Below, piece after piece: positions 8,465 through 16,770 of a stretch of DNA of 41,805 nucleotides (positions are counted from its first letter, which is position 1; every line of letters begins with the position of its first letter). The notes under the pieces were generated by a model that had not been told where the DNA came from, searched no databases, and saw only the letters and a list, made by a program, of their open reading frames with translations. The DNA is from Lysobacterales bacterium (GTDB lineage: Bacteria; Pseudomonadota; Gammaproteobacteria; Xanthomonadales; SZUA-36), in contig JANQPM010000010.1 of the NCBI GenBank assembly GCA_028289465.1, positions 1 through 41,805 of the forward strand. Direction: 5' to 3'. A program made the translations under genes and the position numbers.

Positions 8465-8497
8465 CTGTCATAATACTGCAACATTTATCCTGATAAT
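8465..8497 (+). promoter_or_regulatory. Candidate PhoB-dependent promoter (Pho box plus -10) for the DUF47-pit operon
   Basis: CTGTCATAATACTGCAAC at 8465-8482 matches the 18-base Pho box (two seven-base half-sites four bases apart). The first half-site is perfect and the second has one mismatch. Nine bases further is GATAAT (8492-8497), one mismatch from the -10 consensus. The predicted start near 8504 leaves a short leader with GGAGA at 8512-8516 before the ATG at 8523. The orientation points to the plus-strand operon, not to pstC. The box also lies between the two possible pstC start codons. Regulation is inferred from sequence alone. Confidence 0.7.
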
Positions 8498-8522
8498 CTA
8501 AGCAGTCTACCGGAGAACCAGT

Positions 8523-9200
8523 ATGCCCACCAGCTACATCAGCAAGATATTCGGTTCCTCGCCGATCAGGCCGATGGAAGAACATATGAACGCTGTGCGC
8601 GAGTGTGTTCAAAAATTGTTGCCGTTCGTAGAAGCGATGCTGACCGGCGATAACGGACGGGCCACCGAGCTGCATGGAGAAATAAAGGAACTGGAACGCG
8701 AGGCGGATCGCCGCAAGCAGGAGTTGCGTTTGCAAATGCCGAACAGCCTGTTCATGCCGGTATCCCGTCGCGACCTGCTGGAAACGCTGACCATGCAGGA
8801 TAAAGTCGCCAACAGCGCCCGCGATATCGCCAGCCTGATGATCGGCAGGAACATACAGATACCCGACAGCCTGTCAGACCAGTTCGTGACCCTGGTCAAC
8901 AAATCGGTCAGCGCCTGCGATGCGGCCGACGACGCGATTAACGAACTGGACGAATTGGTGGAAACCGGCTTTGGCGTTCAAGTGGTCGAACTGGTGGAAG
9001 ATATGCTGACCAAGCTGGACACCATCGAGTCGGAATCCGACGACGCACTGTCGGACATTCAACACGCCCTGCTTCGAATCGAAAAGCAGATGGACCCGAT
9101 AGATGCTGTCTTCCTCTACCGCCTGTTCGAAATGGTCGCCCAACTGGCTGATCGGGCGCAGCGTGTCGGCAGCCGGCTGCAATTGATGCTCGCGAAATAG
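8523..9200 (+). CDS. DUF47 / PhoU-like phosphate transport regulator (TIGR00153 type)
   Basis: This 225-residue, all-helical cytoplasmic protein is of the DUF47 family, distantly PhoU-like, which is nearly always encoded beside a PiT phosphate permease. Visible features are the N-terminal EEHMNAVRECVQKLLPFVEAM helix (given short as EEHMNAVREC), the KDKVANSARDIASL-type second repeat reading MQDKVANSARDIASL (about 90-104), and RLFEMVAQLADRAQRVGSRL near the C-terminus, shortened to LADRAQRVGSRL. A Shine-Dalgarno GGAGA precedes the ATG by six bases. It is followed after 31 bases by the permease gene. It probably modulates the permease. A Pho box upstream suggests control by PhoB. Confidence 0.92.
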   Translation: MPTSYISKIFGSSPIRPMEEHMNAVRECVQKLLPFVEAMLTGDNGRATELHGEIKELEREADRRKQELRLQMPNSLFMPVSRRDLLETLTMQDKVANSARDIASLMIGRNIQIPDSLSDQFVTLVNKSVSACDAADDAINELDELVETGFGVQVVELVEDMLTKLDTIESESDDALSDIQHALLRIEKQMDPIDAVFLYRLFEMVAQLADRAQRVGSRLQLMLAK

Positions 9201-9231
9201 ATCAACCGCCACAGCAACGAGAATAATAATT

Positions 9232-10485
9232 ATGGAATACACAATCATCCTGCTGATTCTCGCCGCGCTTTTCGGTTTGTTCATGGCCTGGGGGATCGGC
9301 GCGAACGACGTCGCCAATGCCATGGCAACGTCGGTGGGCTCGCAGGCATTGACGATCAAGCAGGCGATTATCGTTGCGGCTGTTTTCGAATTTACCGGCG
9401 CGTTTCTGGCCGGCGGCCAGGTTACCGCGACCATTCGCAAGGGTATTATCGACGCGACGCCGGTGACCGGTTCGCCGGAGATACTGGTTTACGGCATGCT
9501 GGCCGCGCTGCTGGCAGCCGGCACCTGGCTGGTCATCGCGTCCTGGCGCGGCTGGCCAGTATCTACCACGCATTCCATTGTCGGCGCGATCATCGGCTTT
9601 GCAGTAGTGGGCATCGGCACCCAGGCAGTCTATTGGGACAAGGTCGGCGAAATCGCGGCCAGCTGGGTGGTCTCGCCGCTAATGGCCGGCACCATTGCTT
9701 TTCTGTTGTATATCTCCGTTCGTCAATTGGTATTGAGAGCGGAAAACCCGCTGCAAAACGCAAAGCGGTATGTGCCGTTCTATATCTTTGCGGTGGGCTT
9801 TATCATGGCATTGGTTACCCTGTTCAAAGGGCTTAAGCATGTCGGCTTTGAAGTCAGTACCGCCCAGGCGTACTGGATTGCAATCGCCGCCGGCATCGCA
9901 ACCAGCCTGGTCGGCATCATGCTGATCTCCCGCCTGACCCTGCACGAAAGCGACGACGCCGATTTTCGTTTCGCCAATGTCGAGAAAATATTCGGCATCC
10001 TGATGATCTTTACCGCCTGCGGCATGGCCTTTGCACACGGCTCCAACGATGTCGCCAATGCCATCGGTCCGGTCGCGGCGGTGTTCAGTATCGTGCAAAG
10101 CGGAGGCCAGGTCGGCCAGTCTTCCCCGGTTGCCGTGCCGATACTGTTTCTCGGTGGTATCGGCATCGTCGTCGGTCTCGCGACGCTTGGCTACAAGGTG
10201 ATCAAAACCGTCGGCAAGGAAATCACCGAGCTGACGCCGAGCCGCGGTTTCGCCGCCGAACTGGCCGCCGCCACCACCGTGGTGATCGCATCGGGTACCG
10301 GTTTGCCGATATCAACCACCCATACCCTGGTCGGCGCAGTGCTCGGTGTCGGCATCGCGCGGGGCATCGACGCGCTGAACCTCAGCGTGATTCGAAACAT
10401 TTTCATGTCCTGGATCATCACACTGCCGGCCGGCGCTATTCTGGCTATTGTTTTCTTTTTCCTGCTGCGGGCCATTCTGGGCTAG
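9232..10485 (+). CDS. pit: PiT-family inorganic phosphate transporter
   Basis: This 417-residue polytopic membrane protein carries the duplicated PHO-4 signatures GANDVANAMA (about 24-33) and GSNDVANAIGP (about 271-281), each followed by a conserved PxSTTH motif (WPVSTTHS and LPISTTHT). These mark PiT permeases, which couple uptake of neutral metal-phosphate or phosphate to the proton or sodium gradient. About ten membrane segments can be traced. It follows the DUF47 gene in the usual order and is divergent from pstCAB-phoU, placing low- and high-affinity phosphate uptake together. Which cation drives it cannot be read from sequence. Confidence 0.96.
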   Translation: MEYTIILLILAALFGLFMAWGIGANDVANAMATSVGSQALTIKQAIIVAAVFEFTGAFLAGGQVTATIRKGIIDATPVTGSPEILVYGMLAALLAAGTWLVIASWRGWPVSTTHSIVGAIIGFAVVGIGTQAVYWDKVGEIAASWVVSPLMAGTIAFLLYISVRQLVLRAENPLQNAKRYVPFYIFAVGFIMALVTLFKGLKHVGFEVSTAQAYWIAIAAGIATSLVGIMLISRLTLHESDDADFRFANVEKIFGILMIFTACGMAFAHGSNDVANAIGPVAAVFSIVQSGGQVGQSSPVAVPILFLGGIGIVVGLATLGYKVIKTVGKEITELTPSRGFAAELAAATTVVIASGTGLPISTTHTLVGAVLGVGIARGIDALNLSVIRNIFMSWIITLPAGAILAIVFFFLLRAILG

Positions 10486-10565
10486 ATTCCGGGATAAATT
10501 CTGGAACAAGAAGCGTCGCGCAACGGCTAAGTACGCGGATGGCCAGGTGCGGCTTGTAAATCGCG

Positions 10566-11600
10566 ATGCCGGCCACCACACTGGCTGATATGGAAACCTC
10601 AAACGGTACTGTCCGTCCGGCTGTCATCGCCGATCTTGACGCGATGATCGCTGTCAGGCAACGCAGCATCGGCGCGCTATCCGAAGCCTATTCGAACGAT
10701 GTGCTGCGGGGCTGGCAGCAACACGACGAATCCACCTATCTGGCCGGCATGGTCGACGACGAACTGGCGCTGGTGGCGGAACAAGACGCACGGCTGGTCG
10801 GCATGGTCGCGCTGGACCTGGACAAGCAGGAATTGGTGCTGCTGTTTACCGATCCGGCGTACCAGGGTCGGGGCGTCGGCACCGCGCTGCTCAGAAAGCT
10901 GGAGCACCTGGCCTGCGAATACGGTTTGGCGACGCTCAATTTGGAAGCCACCCAGAACGCAGTCAGCTATTATCGCCGCACCGGTTACCGCGAACGGCCG
11001 GTTGAACGCTCCAGGCGCTGCCAGTCTCTGGGCGTCCCGTCCACCCCGATGCACCGCTCCCTGGAAACCATGCAGAACCCCTACCAGCAGCGCATCTGCC
11101 GGCTGTTGTCGGACCTGGACCTGCCGGCTGATTATGGCGCCCGGCACCGGCTGAAGGTGCACCCGGAGGCATTCGCGTTGACCAGCATCGGCAGCGATGT
11201 CTTCGAACGGGAGCAGAAACTGCTGCCGGCTGCGGCCGATGCCTGGCTGACCATGCAGCAAACGGCCCGGGACGACGGCATCGACCTGCTGGTGATATCC
11301 GCCTACCGCTCGGTCGACTACCAGGTCGATCTGATTCGTAGAAAATGCGACCGGGGGCAGTGCGTGGAAGACATTCTGAAGGTCAGCGCGGCACCCGGTT
11401 TCAGCGAACACCACAGCGGCCGGGCCATTGATATCACCGGCTCCGACACAGAACCGCTGGAAGAAATATTTGAAGATACCGCCGCATTTGCCTGGCTGAT
11501 GCAGCACGCCGGCCGGTTTGGCTTCAGACTATCCTACCCGCGTGACAACCGGCACGGGATCGCATATGAGCCATGGCATTGGTACTACACCGCGAACTAA
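10566..11600 (+). CDS. Fusion of a GNAT acetyltransferase and a VanY-type D,D-carboxypeptidase
   Basis: The 344-residue product joins two enzymes. Residues about 15-150 are a GNAT N-acetyltransferase, with the acetyl-CoA-binding motif YQGRGVGTALL (99-109) and the C-terminal AVSYYRRTGYRE pattern. Residues about 172-344 are a VanY/D-Ala-D-Ala carboxypeptidase, with SAYRS (245-249), the zinc motif SEHHSGRAID (His282, Asp289) and EPWHWYY (Glu335 base, His338 ligand). All catalytic residues are present. No signal peptide is visible, so it is predicted cytoplasmic, odd for a peptidoglycan hydrolase but reasonable for trimming soluble muropeptides. The start could also be the ATG at 10590; neither has a clear ribosome site. 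Both halves are in one uninterrupted frame. Joint function unknown. Confidence 0.85.
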   Translation: MPATTLADMETSNGTVRPAVIADLDAMIAVRQRSIGALSEAYSNDVLRGWQQHDESTYLAGMVDDELALVAEQDARLVGMVALDLDKQELVLLFTDPAYQGRGVGTALLRKLEHLACEYGLATLNLEATQNAVSYYRRTGYRERPVERSRRCQSLGVPSTPMHRSLETMQNPYQQRICRLLSDLDLPADYGARHRLKVHPEAFALTSIGSDVFEREQKLLPAAADAWLTMQQTARDDGIDLLVISAYRSVDYQVDLIRRKCDRGQCVEDILKVSAAPGFSEHHSGRAIDITGSDTEPLEEIFEDTAAFAWLMQHAGRFGFRLSYPRDNRHGIAYEPWHWYYTAN

Positions 11601-11982
11601 CCGAACCCGCGGCCCTTCCCGGCAGCAGCGCCCCGACGCGGGAACGCCGGGCACATTTCCGATCTGATCGAGCCTAAAGGCGCTGCTACAAAGACCACCT
11701 GGCTTTTCTCCACGAAGCGCATGACCACGCCGTCCCCGCAGAGGCGTACTTGCGCCGCCAGGCGTATGAAGCCTCGAGGAGACTCGAAAATTGACCCACT
11801 TTCTGCGCGAAGCGCATGACCATGCCGTCCCCGCAGAGGCGTACTTGCGCCGCCAGGCGTATGAAGCCTCGAGGAGACTCGAAAATTGACCCGCTTTTTG
11901 CGCGAAGCGCATGACCATGCCGTCCCCGCAGAGGCGTGCTTACGCCGTCAGGCGTATGAAGCCTCGAGGAGACTCATATTAC
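11601..11982. other. Intergenic region between convergent genes, mostly a tandem repeat array
   Basis: This 382-base gap separates the convergent GNAT-VanY and AlkA-like genes. Its first 100 bases contain a short element (GCCTAAAGGCGCTGCTACA at about 11673-11691) resembling one near 31350. The remainder is the 95-bp repeat array. Reading frames across it on both strands are repeat artefacts and no gene is called. Confidence 0.8.
11713..11975. repeat. Three-copy 95-bp tandem repeat, each unit with a 35-nt hairpin
   Basis: Units begin at 11713, 11808 and 11903 with CGAAGCGCATGACCA. The first two are full (95 bases each) and the third stops at 11975, eight bases from the AlkA-like stop codon. 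Weak similarity extends left to about 11703. Each unit holds an imperfect inverted repeat starting GAGGC and ending GCCTC (11741-11775, 11836-11870, 11931-11965) with a four-base loop. In the third unit one wobble pair becomes a Watson-Crick pair and the loop changes from GCCA to GTCA, so pairing is retained despite drift. It is not CRISPR: there are no variable spacers. It may be a 3' processing or terminator-like element, or a REP-like array. Confidence 0.85.
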
Positions 11983-12606
11983 TTATTGGTCCGCCGCCCG
12001 CCACAGATACCAACTGGCAACGGACCGATAGGGCCGCCAGCGCGCCGCGTGCTCGTCCAGGGCTTCAGGAGCCGGCAAATCGGGCAAGTTGTACAGTGCC
12101 TGGAAGCCCTTTTGTACACCGAGATCGGTTGACGGCATCACATCGGGCCGCCCCAGATTGAACATCAAATACATCTGCGCGGTCCATGGCCCGATACCCC
12201 GGACCGTGCACAGGGTTTCGATCACTTCCTCGTCATCCATGCGCAGTATGCGGCGCCGGTTGGGTAATTGCCCGGCCAGTTGCCTTTGCGCCAGATCCAG
12301 CACCGACAGCGCCTTGTTATTCGACAGGCCTGCACCGCGCAGCGTCTGATGCCCGAGCGCCAGCGATTTCGCGGCCGTCGGTTTTTCGGGCTGGAACAGG
12401 GCTTCGAAACGGCCGTAGATGGTCGCCGCGGCCTTGCCGGACAGTTGCTGGTAGACGATTGCGCGGCTCAGCGACAGAAAAAGATCGGCTTCGCGTTTCG
12501 GTTTACCGTCGAAAGGGCCGTAGCGCTTGATAAACGCACCCAGCACCCGGTCCTTTCGGACCAGGTGCCGAATGGCTTTATTCGCGTCGAAGCGGTTTTT
12601 TCCCAC
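11983..12606 (-). CDS. DNA-3-methyladenine glycosylase II-like HhH-GPD protein
   Basis: This 207-residue base-excision repair glycosylase is predicted to remove alkylated purines from DNA. It has the HhH-GPD core: SRAIVYQQLSGKAA (48-61), the hairpin TVRGIGPWTAQMYL (134-147) and the catalytic aspartate Asp161 in MPSTDLGV. It lacks the N-terminal extra domain of E. coli AlkA (282 residues) and the cysteine iron-sulfur cluster of Nth, so it is the short bacterial AlkA-like type. Translation appears to start at GTG 12606. It converges on the GNAT-VanY gene across the repeat array and is followed upstream, in the same direction, by the acylase gene. Exact substrates cannot be predicted. Confidence 0.88.
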   Translation of the reverse strand: MGKNRFDANKAIRHLVRKDRVLGAFIKRYGPFDGKPKREADLFLSLSRAIVYQQLSGKAAATIYGRFEALFQPEKPTAAKSLALGHQTLRGAGLSNNKALSVLDLAQRQLAGQLPNRRRILRMDDEEVIETLCTVRGIGPWTAQMYLMFNLGRPDVMPSTDLGVQKGFQALYNLPDLPAPEALDEHAARWRPYRSVASWYLWRAADQ

Positions 12607-12646
12607 CGTCTAGGCCAACAGGAAAACCCGCGCGCCCGAGAGGCGC

Positions 12647-15481
12647 TCAGGGGGCTGGAACAAACGTGTCAACGTCGATTGCAGCCGCTTCGGCGGCTTC
12701 TTCGCCGAGAATTAGCGGATGATAGTCGTTGGTCAGCCAGCGGCCCAGTTGATTGCTGTAGAACGGACTCAGGAACACCCCGCTGTTACCGCCCGGAATC
12801 ACTTCGGCGCCAGTGATGCCCATCGGGTCCAGAACGCCCCAGAAACGGCGTGCCGGACCGGCACCGAACATGAAGTCGTTGACGGAATTGGCCCTAGCGT
12901 TGTGTCTCGAGGCATCGACTGCCTCATAGCCGCCGGCGCGCGCGACGCCGGGCAGATCCGCTGCCAGGTCCGAGAATCCGCCACCGTTCGGAATATTGAA
13001 CGGATCGACCCCGAGCGGATGATCGAATACGATGCGGTGCAATTTGCCCCAGCGATAGTCCATCACGTCAGTTGAATTGCCAAAGGCCGGCGCGAATTCG
13101 TCTGAGGCCAGCAATTCCAGTGCCTGCTGCAGGCTGCCCAGTACCACGGTCGCCAGAGCTTCGTTCGGATCGTCAATGCCGGGTACGCTGATAAACGGCA
13201 GGCCGGATGCGCCGACGCCCTGGCGTTCCGGGAACTGCCGCAGGTGATGAATCAGTGCATTGTAGGCTTCCCGGTTACCGGGCAGCGCATTGCCGAGCTG
13301 CAGCGCATTCATCGTCGCATCGACGGTGTTCTTGATCAGCTGGCCGCGAAAAGCGGCAAACACCGTTGCAGCGACGCTGGCCTGAATTTCTTCCGGACTG
13401 GGATCGGGAAGATTGGCTGGATCATCGCCCGGATCGTAGCCTTCCTTGATACCGGTCGGCGTACTGAAATCCCAAGCCAGCAGCAGGTTGATTACCGGCG
13501 TCAGCGGAAAATCCGGATCAGACGCCGCCTGCTGAAACACGGGCCCTATCAGGCCCATTAAAATCTCGGCATCCAATAGCTGATTGTTGGCCTGCAGCGC
13601 CTGCATTTGGGCAACGCTGATCGGCTGGCCCGAGTCGATCAGTTCCTGCAGCACGCGGTCGATTCTACCCATGCGCAGCGACGCGTAGCCGGAGTTCAGG
13701 TAATACAGGCCACCGCCTTCGCGGATCTGATTAAACGGGTTGTTATCCAGCGAAACGCCAACCGGGTCGTTATTTGCATTCGCGATATAGCCGGATTCGG
13801 GGTTGACGATCTGCGGCATTTCATCGAAACGCATGATCTCGAACGGCACCGCCTGATTCGGCTGCGGATTCGTCACCGGCAACCAGTCATTCAGCACGGC
13901 GCCGGTGCCGTCGCGAATGATGTATGGCGGAACGCCGTCGATTTGATTGGTCTGCAAATCGGACCGGATCGGGTTCTCCGCACCGGCAAAATACGCGATA
14001 TTGCCATCGATATCCGCGTAGGCGAAGTTTTGCGAGCCGACGTCGAAGTATTGCAGGGCGTCCTTAAATTCATCCATGCTCTTGGCTTTGTTGATTTTCG
14101 CGAACGCGACAAATTCAAAAGTCGGGCCCCAGCCGGTGTACGCGACGCTGAGACCGCTGCCGCCGTCCAGCGACAGGATCGGCCCGTTGTTGCGGCGCGG
14201 CACGATAAAGGTGATACCACCGGCGTCATAGCCGACATTCGCCCGGCTCAGATTGTCCGCCTCGCCGTCGCCAACGCCGTTCACGAAATAGGATTGAAAT
14301 ACCAGCCGCAGCGGTTCGGCTTCGCCGTTATGCACGCTGTGGGTCGGCAGACCGAGACCGTTCAGGCGCAGCTCTTCCTGGAACACGTCGGTAACGTCCA
14401 TCGGGTGAACGGTGCTTCCCCAGCACATGAAGTCATTGCAGCCCTGAACGATGCCCGGCACGCCGGCAAAGGACACGCCGGAGACCGACCAGCCGGCCTC
14501 GTGCTGAAACACCAGGGTCATTTCATTGAAGGTTGCCGGGGTGTTCAGCGCCAAATGCGGATCGTTCATCAGCATCGGGTAGCCGCTCTCGGTATGGTCG
14601 CCGGACAGAACCCACCAGTTGGAGCCGCCACGGTCGATATCGCCGTTCATCGCTTTGGCCAGCAGCGGCACGTTTTGTACCTGGGCCTTGGTCTTTTGCG
14701 CCAGGCGCAGCAAACCATCGCTGATACGCGGCACCTTGGCCGTATTCACTGTTGCCGCTTCGACCGAGGCCGTATCAGCCGGGCCATCGCTTTTCGGATT
14801 GACGATGGAGCCGAAAAAATCCGGTACGGTTACCCGGTCATCCGGTGGCTGCGTACGGTGCGTGTCCTCGAAAAACAGCGCGGTACCGTCAAAGCCCGCA
14901 ATATTGCCGACCGCCTGATAGGTTCCCAGGCGGATAGTGAATTCGATGTCCAGATCGAACGACAGCCCGAAAGCCAGCAATTTCGCGATCGCCAGCGAAT
15001 CGACCGGCGTCCAGCGGCGTGCCTGAGTCAATTCCAAAACTGTGTACTCCGGCGGCAGCGGCGCCGACTGCAGGTATGCATTAACGCCGTTCGCGTAGGA
15101 CTGCAGGATGGCCTTGGACTCGCCGTCCAGCGCTCTGAAGGTCGCCAGTGCCGCACGGCCCAGGCCCAGGGTCCGCAGTTGAATATCGTTGGCTAGCGCC
15201 GGCTGGCCCAGCATTTCCGCCAATGTGCCGTGCGCAGTGCGGCGATTGAAGTCCATTTGAAAGAACCGGTCGCGCGCATGAATCCAGCCCTGAACGAAAT
15301 ACACATCGGCATCGCTGCTGCCGGCGACCGTCGGTACGCCGTCAGCGCTCTGGTAAACCGTGACCGGCGCGCTGATGCCGACGACCGGAACATCTTCATG
15401 GGCCACCACACCCATGGCGATGGCGAGCGATAAAACGATTACAGAAAAGCGGATCAGGCTGTTTACTCTTTTCGTTAGCAT
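12647..15481 (-). CDS. Penicillin acylase family (Ntn-hydrolase) secreted amidase
   Basis: This 944-residue precursor belongs to the penicillin G acylase / AHL acylase family, periplasmic enzymes that hydrolyse amide bonds of acylated compounds. A signal peptide occupies about 1-27 (ending VVA-HE). The alpha-chain region carries the family's GWIHARDRFFQMDFNRR pattern (65-81). Autoproteolysis is expected between Gly286 and Ser287 in RGGSNWWVLSG, exposing Ser287 as the N-terminal nucleophile. NDPHLALNTP follows as in active members. A clear AGGAG lies seven bases before the ATG. Length exceeds the usual 750-850 residues, mainly in the beta chain. Candidate substrates include N-acyl homoserine lactones and acylated peptides; sequence alone does not decide. 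Monocistronic in appearance. Confidence 0.9.
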   Translation of the reverse strand: MLTKRVNSLIRFSVIVLSLAIAMGVVAHEDVPVVGISAPVTVYQSADGVPTVAGSSDADVYFVQGWIHARDRFFQMDFNRRTAHGTLAEMLGQPALANDIQLRTLGLGRAALATFRALDGESKAILQSYANGVNAYLQSAPLPPEYTVLELTQARRWTPVDSLAIAKLLAFGLSFDLDIEFTIRLGTYQAVGNIAGFDGTALFFEDTHRTQPPDDRVTVPDFFGSIVNPKSDGPADTASVEAATVNTAKVPRISDGLLRLAQKTKAQVQNVPLLAKAMNGDIDRGGSNWWVLSGDHTESGYPMLMNDPHLALNTPATFNEMTLVFQHEAGWSVSGVSFAGVPGIVQGCNDFMCWGSTVHPMDVTDVFQEELRLNGLGLPTHSVHNGEAEPLRLVFQSYFVNGVGDGEADNLSRANVGYDAGGITFIVPRRNNGPILSLDGGSGLSVAYTGWGPTFEFVAFAKINKAKSMDEFKDALQYFDVGSQNFAYADIDGNIAYFAGAENPIRSDLQTNQIDGVPPYIIRDGTGAVLNDWLPVTNPQPNQAVPFEIMRFDEMPQIVNPESGYIANANNDPVGVSLDNNPFNQIREGGGLYYLNSGYASLRMGRIDRVLQELIDSGQPISVAQMQALQANNQLLDAEILMGLIGPVFQQAASDPDFPLTPVINLLLAWDFSTPTGIKEGYDPGDDPANLPDPSPEEIQASVAATVFAAFRGQLIKNTVDATMNALQLGNALPGNREAYNALIHHLRQFPERQGVGASGLPFISVPGIDDPNEALATVVLGSLQQALELLASDEFAPAFGNSTDVMDYRWGKLHRIVFDHPLGVDPFNIPNGGGFSDLAADLPGVARAGGYEAVDASRHNARANSVNDFMFGAGPARRFWGVLDPMGITGAEVIPGGNSGVFLSPFYSNQLGRWLTNDYHPLILGEEAAEAAAIDVDTFVPAP

Positions 15482-15517
15482 TGGGGACTCCTAAACTCTC
15501 TCAGCGTACCTGTGGTT

Positions 15518-15564
15518 GCGCCGAGTTGAACGCTTGCGCCGGGTTAGACGCTAGCGCCGGGCGG
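15518..15564. repeat. 18-bp degenerate tandem repeat upstream of the acylase gene
   Basis: GCGCCGAGTTGAACGCTT (15518-15535) is followed directly by GCGCCGGGTTAGACGCTA (15536-15553) and a partial third unit GCGCCGGG. It lies between the acylase start and the stop of the KAS III gene, in the acylase leader or promoter region. No protein or known operator matches. Confidence 0.6.
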
Positions 15565-15702
15565 CGCACCAAATTGCAGCGTACGGGACGCATCAATACA
15601 AGCATAGCATGAAGCCGGCCGATTCTGCTGCCGGCGGCGGAAGGGCGCCTTGGAAAGGCAGACAACCCGCCGAAGCCGATACCGTGGCAGCCGCGAGAAC
15701 GG

Positions 15703-16770
15703 CTAATGGCGGTAAACGAATCCGCCAAACAAAAACTTGGTGGCTTCCGCACCCAGTACCAGTACTCGATCACCGGTTCGCAGCCGCCCCGAACGCCGAA
15801 GCTGGTCGAAGCTGACCCAGATTGCCGCCGAACCGAGATTGCCGAGGCGGTCGGCGGTCACATAGACCTTGTCGGCCGGTATGGCCAGCGCCTCGCTGAA
15901 CTGCGCCGCCAGATGGCCATTGGCCTGATGCGGCAATATCCAATCGAAGTCGGTCAGCTCATAACCGCGCGAGCGGATCGCCGCTATACCCTTTTCAAAC
16001 AGCTCGGGCCCATGCTGTCTGACCTGCCCGACCCGGTGCCTGAACACCGGAAAGCCGTGCGCCTGCTGCGGTGCGTTCGAACCGCCGCCCTGCAGGTAGA
16101 AGCCGGGTTCGCGGTTTAAACCGGCCTGACCGACGAACATATCGGACAGGATTTGTCGCTCCGATCCGTCATCCGGCCCGAGGACGGCCGCGCCGGCGCC
16201 GTCGCCCATCTGTACGTAGTTGATCAATTGTTCAAGATCCAGAAAGTCGGGCGCGAGCCGGAAGTAGCTGGAACCGGTTTCGCAGCCGACAACGGCAACC
16301 GGCGTATGCGAACCGGACTGGATCATCGCCGCGGCGATTTGCAGGCCGTGGGCGAAACCGGTGCAGGCCTGGCGCAATTCCAGGAATGGTCCTGAATAGT
16401 CCAGTTCGTCCGCGGTCCACGCGACGCCGGATGGCAACAGCGTATGCGGCGTGGTGGTGTGGCCGACCAGGTAGCCGATATCGGCGGTGTCTGCAGCGCC
16501 GTTTTCCAGCGCCTGGCGAACGGCAGATGCAGATAACTGCGGGGCTTCGACGCCGGTTTGGGTGCCGCCATCGCGCTGTTGCAGGCTGCGGCTGAGGTAG
16601 CGGGACTCAATGCCCAGGCGCTTCGCGATTCGGCGGCCGCGGCGCGCCGCGGCCGCCCCGCAATGCGCCGCCAGAGCGGCCAGCAATTCCCGATTGGAAA
16701 CCGGTTCTCCGGGCAGCGCATGGCCGCTGCCGATCAGCTTGACGCGGAATGGCGAAAACCGGCAATTCAC
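15703..16770 (-). CDS. 3-oxoacyl-ACP synthase III family (FabH-like thiolase-fold) protein
   Basis: KAS III enzymes condense an acyl starter with a malonyl-type extender. This 355-residue protein has the full catalytic triad: Cys136 in RQACTGFA, His281 in LPHQANGH and Asn311 in RLGNLGSA, with the His-Asn distance of 30 residues seen in E. coli FabH, plus YLQGGGSNAP. It is longer than housekeeping FabH (about 317) and has an Arg-rich insert (about 44-52). It is not in a fatty-acid gene cluster. It begins at a GTG overlapping the stop of the diiron gene (GTGA), as last gene of a coupled operon with an MMPL exporter. A specialised role in lipid or secondary-metabolite assembly is inferred; product unknown. 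Confidence 0.88.
   Translation of the reverse strand: MNCRFSPFRVKLIGSGHALPGEPVSNRELLAALAAHCGAAAARRGRRIAKRLGIESRYLSRSLQQRDGGTQTGVEAPQLSASAVRQALENGAADTADIGYLVGHTTTPHTLLPSGVAWTADELDYSGPFLELRQACTGFAHGLQIAAAMIQSGSHTPVAVVGCETGSSYFRLAPDFLDLEQLINYVQMGDGAGAAVLGPDDGSERQILSDMFVGQAGLNREPGFYLQGGGSNAPQQAHGFPVFRHRVGQVRQHGPELFEKGIAAIRSRGYELTDFDWILPHQANGHLAAQFSEALAIPADKVYVTADRLGNLGSAAIWVSFDQLRRSGRLRTGDRVLVLGAEATKFLFGGFVYRH

Noticed and set aside
8431..8484. Longer PstC start
   Set aside because: It would overlap the Pho box and adds residues unlike the family N-terminus.
11529..11918. Minus-strand frame of 129 codons over the repeat array
   Set aside because: It is the 95-bp repeat read in successive frames and runs into the 3' end of the GNAT-VanY gene; composition is not protein-like.
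11713..11975. CRISPR array
   Set aside because: Units are tandem and near-identical across the full 95 bases, with no unique spacers and no cas genes in the window.
13607..15196. Plus-strand 529-codon frame
   Set aside because: It is antisense to the acylase gene, which has a signal peptide, an intact catalytic Ser287 and a good ribosome site. The plus-strand product has no recognisable domain.
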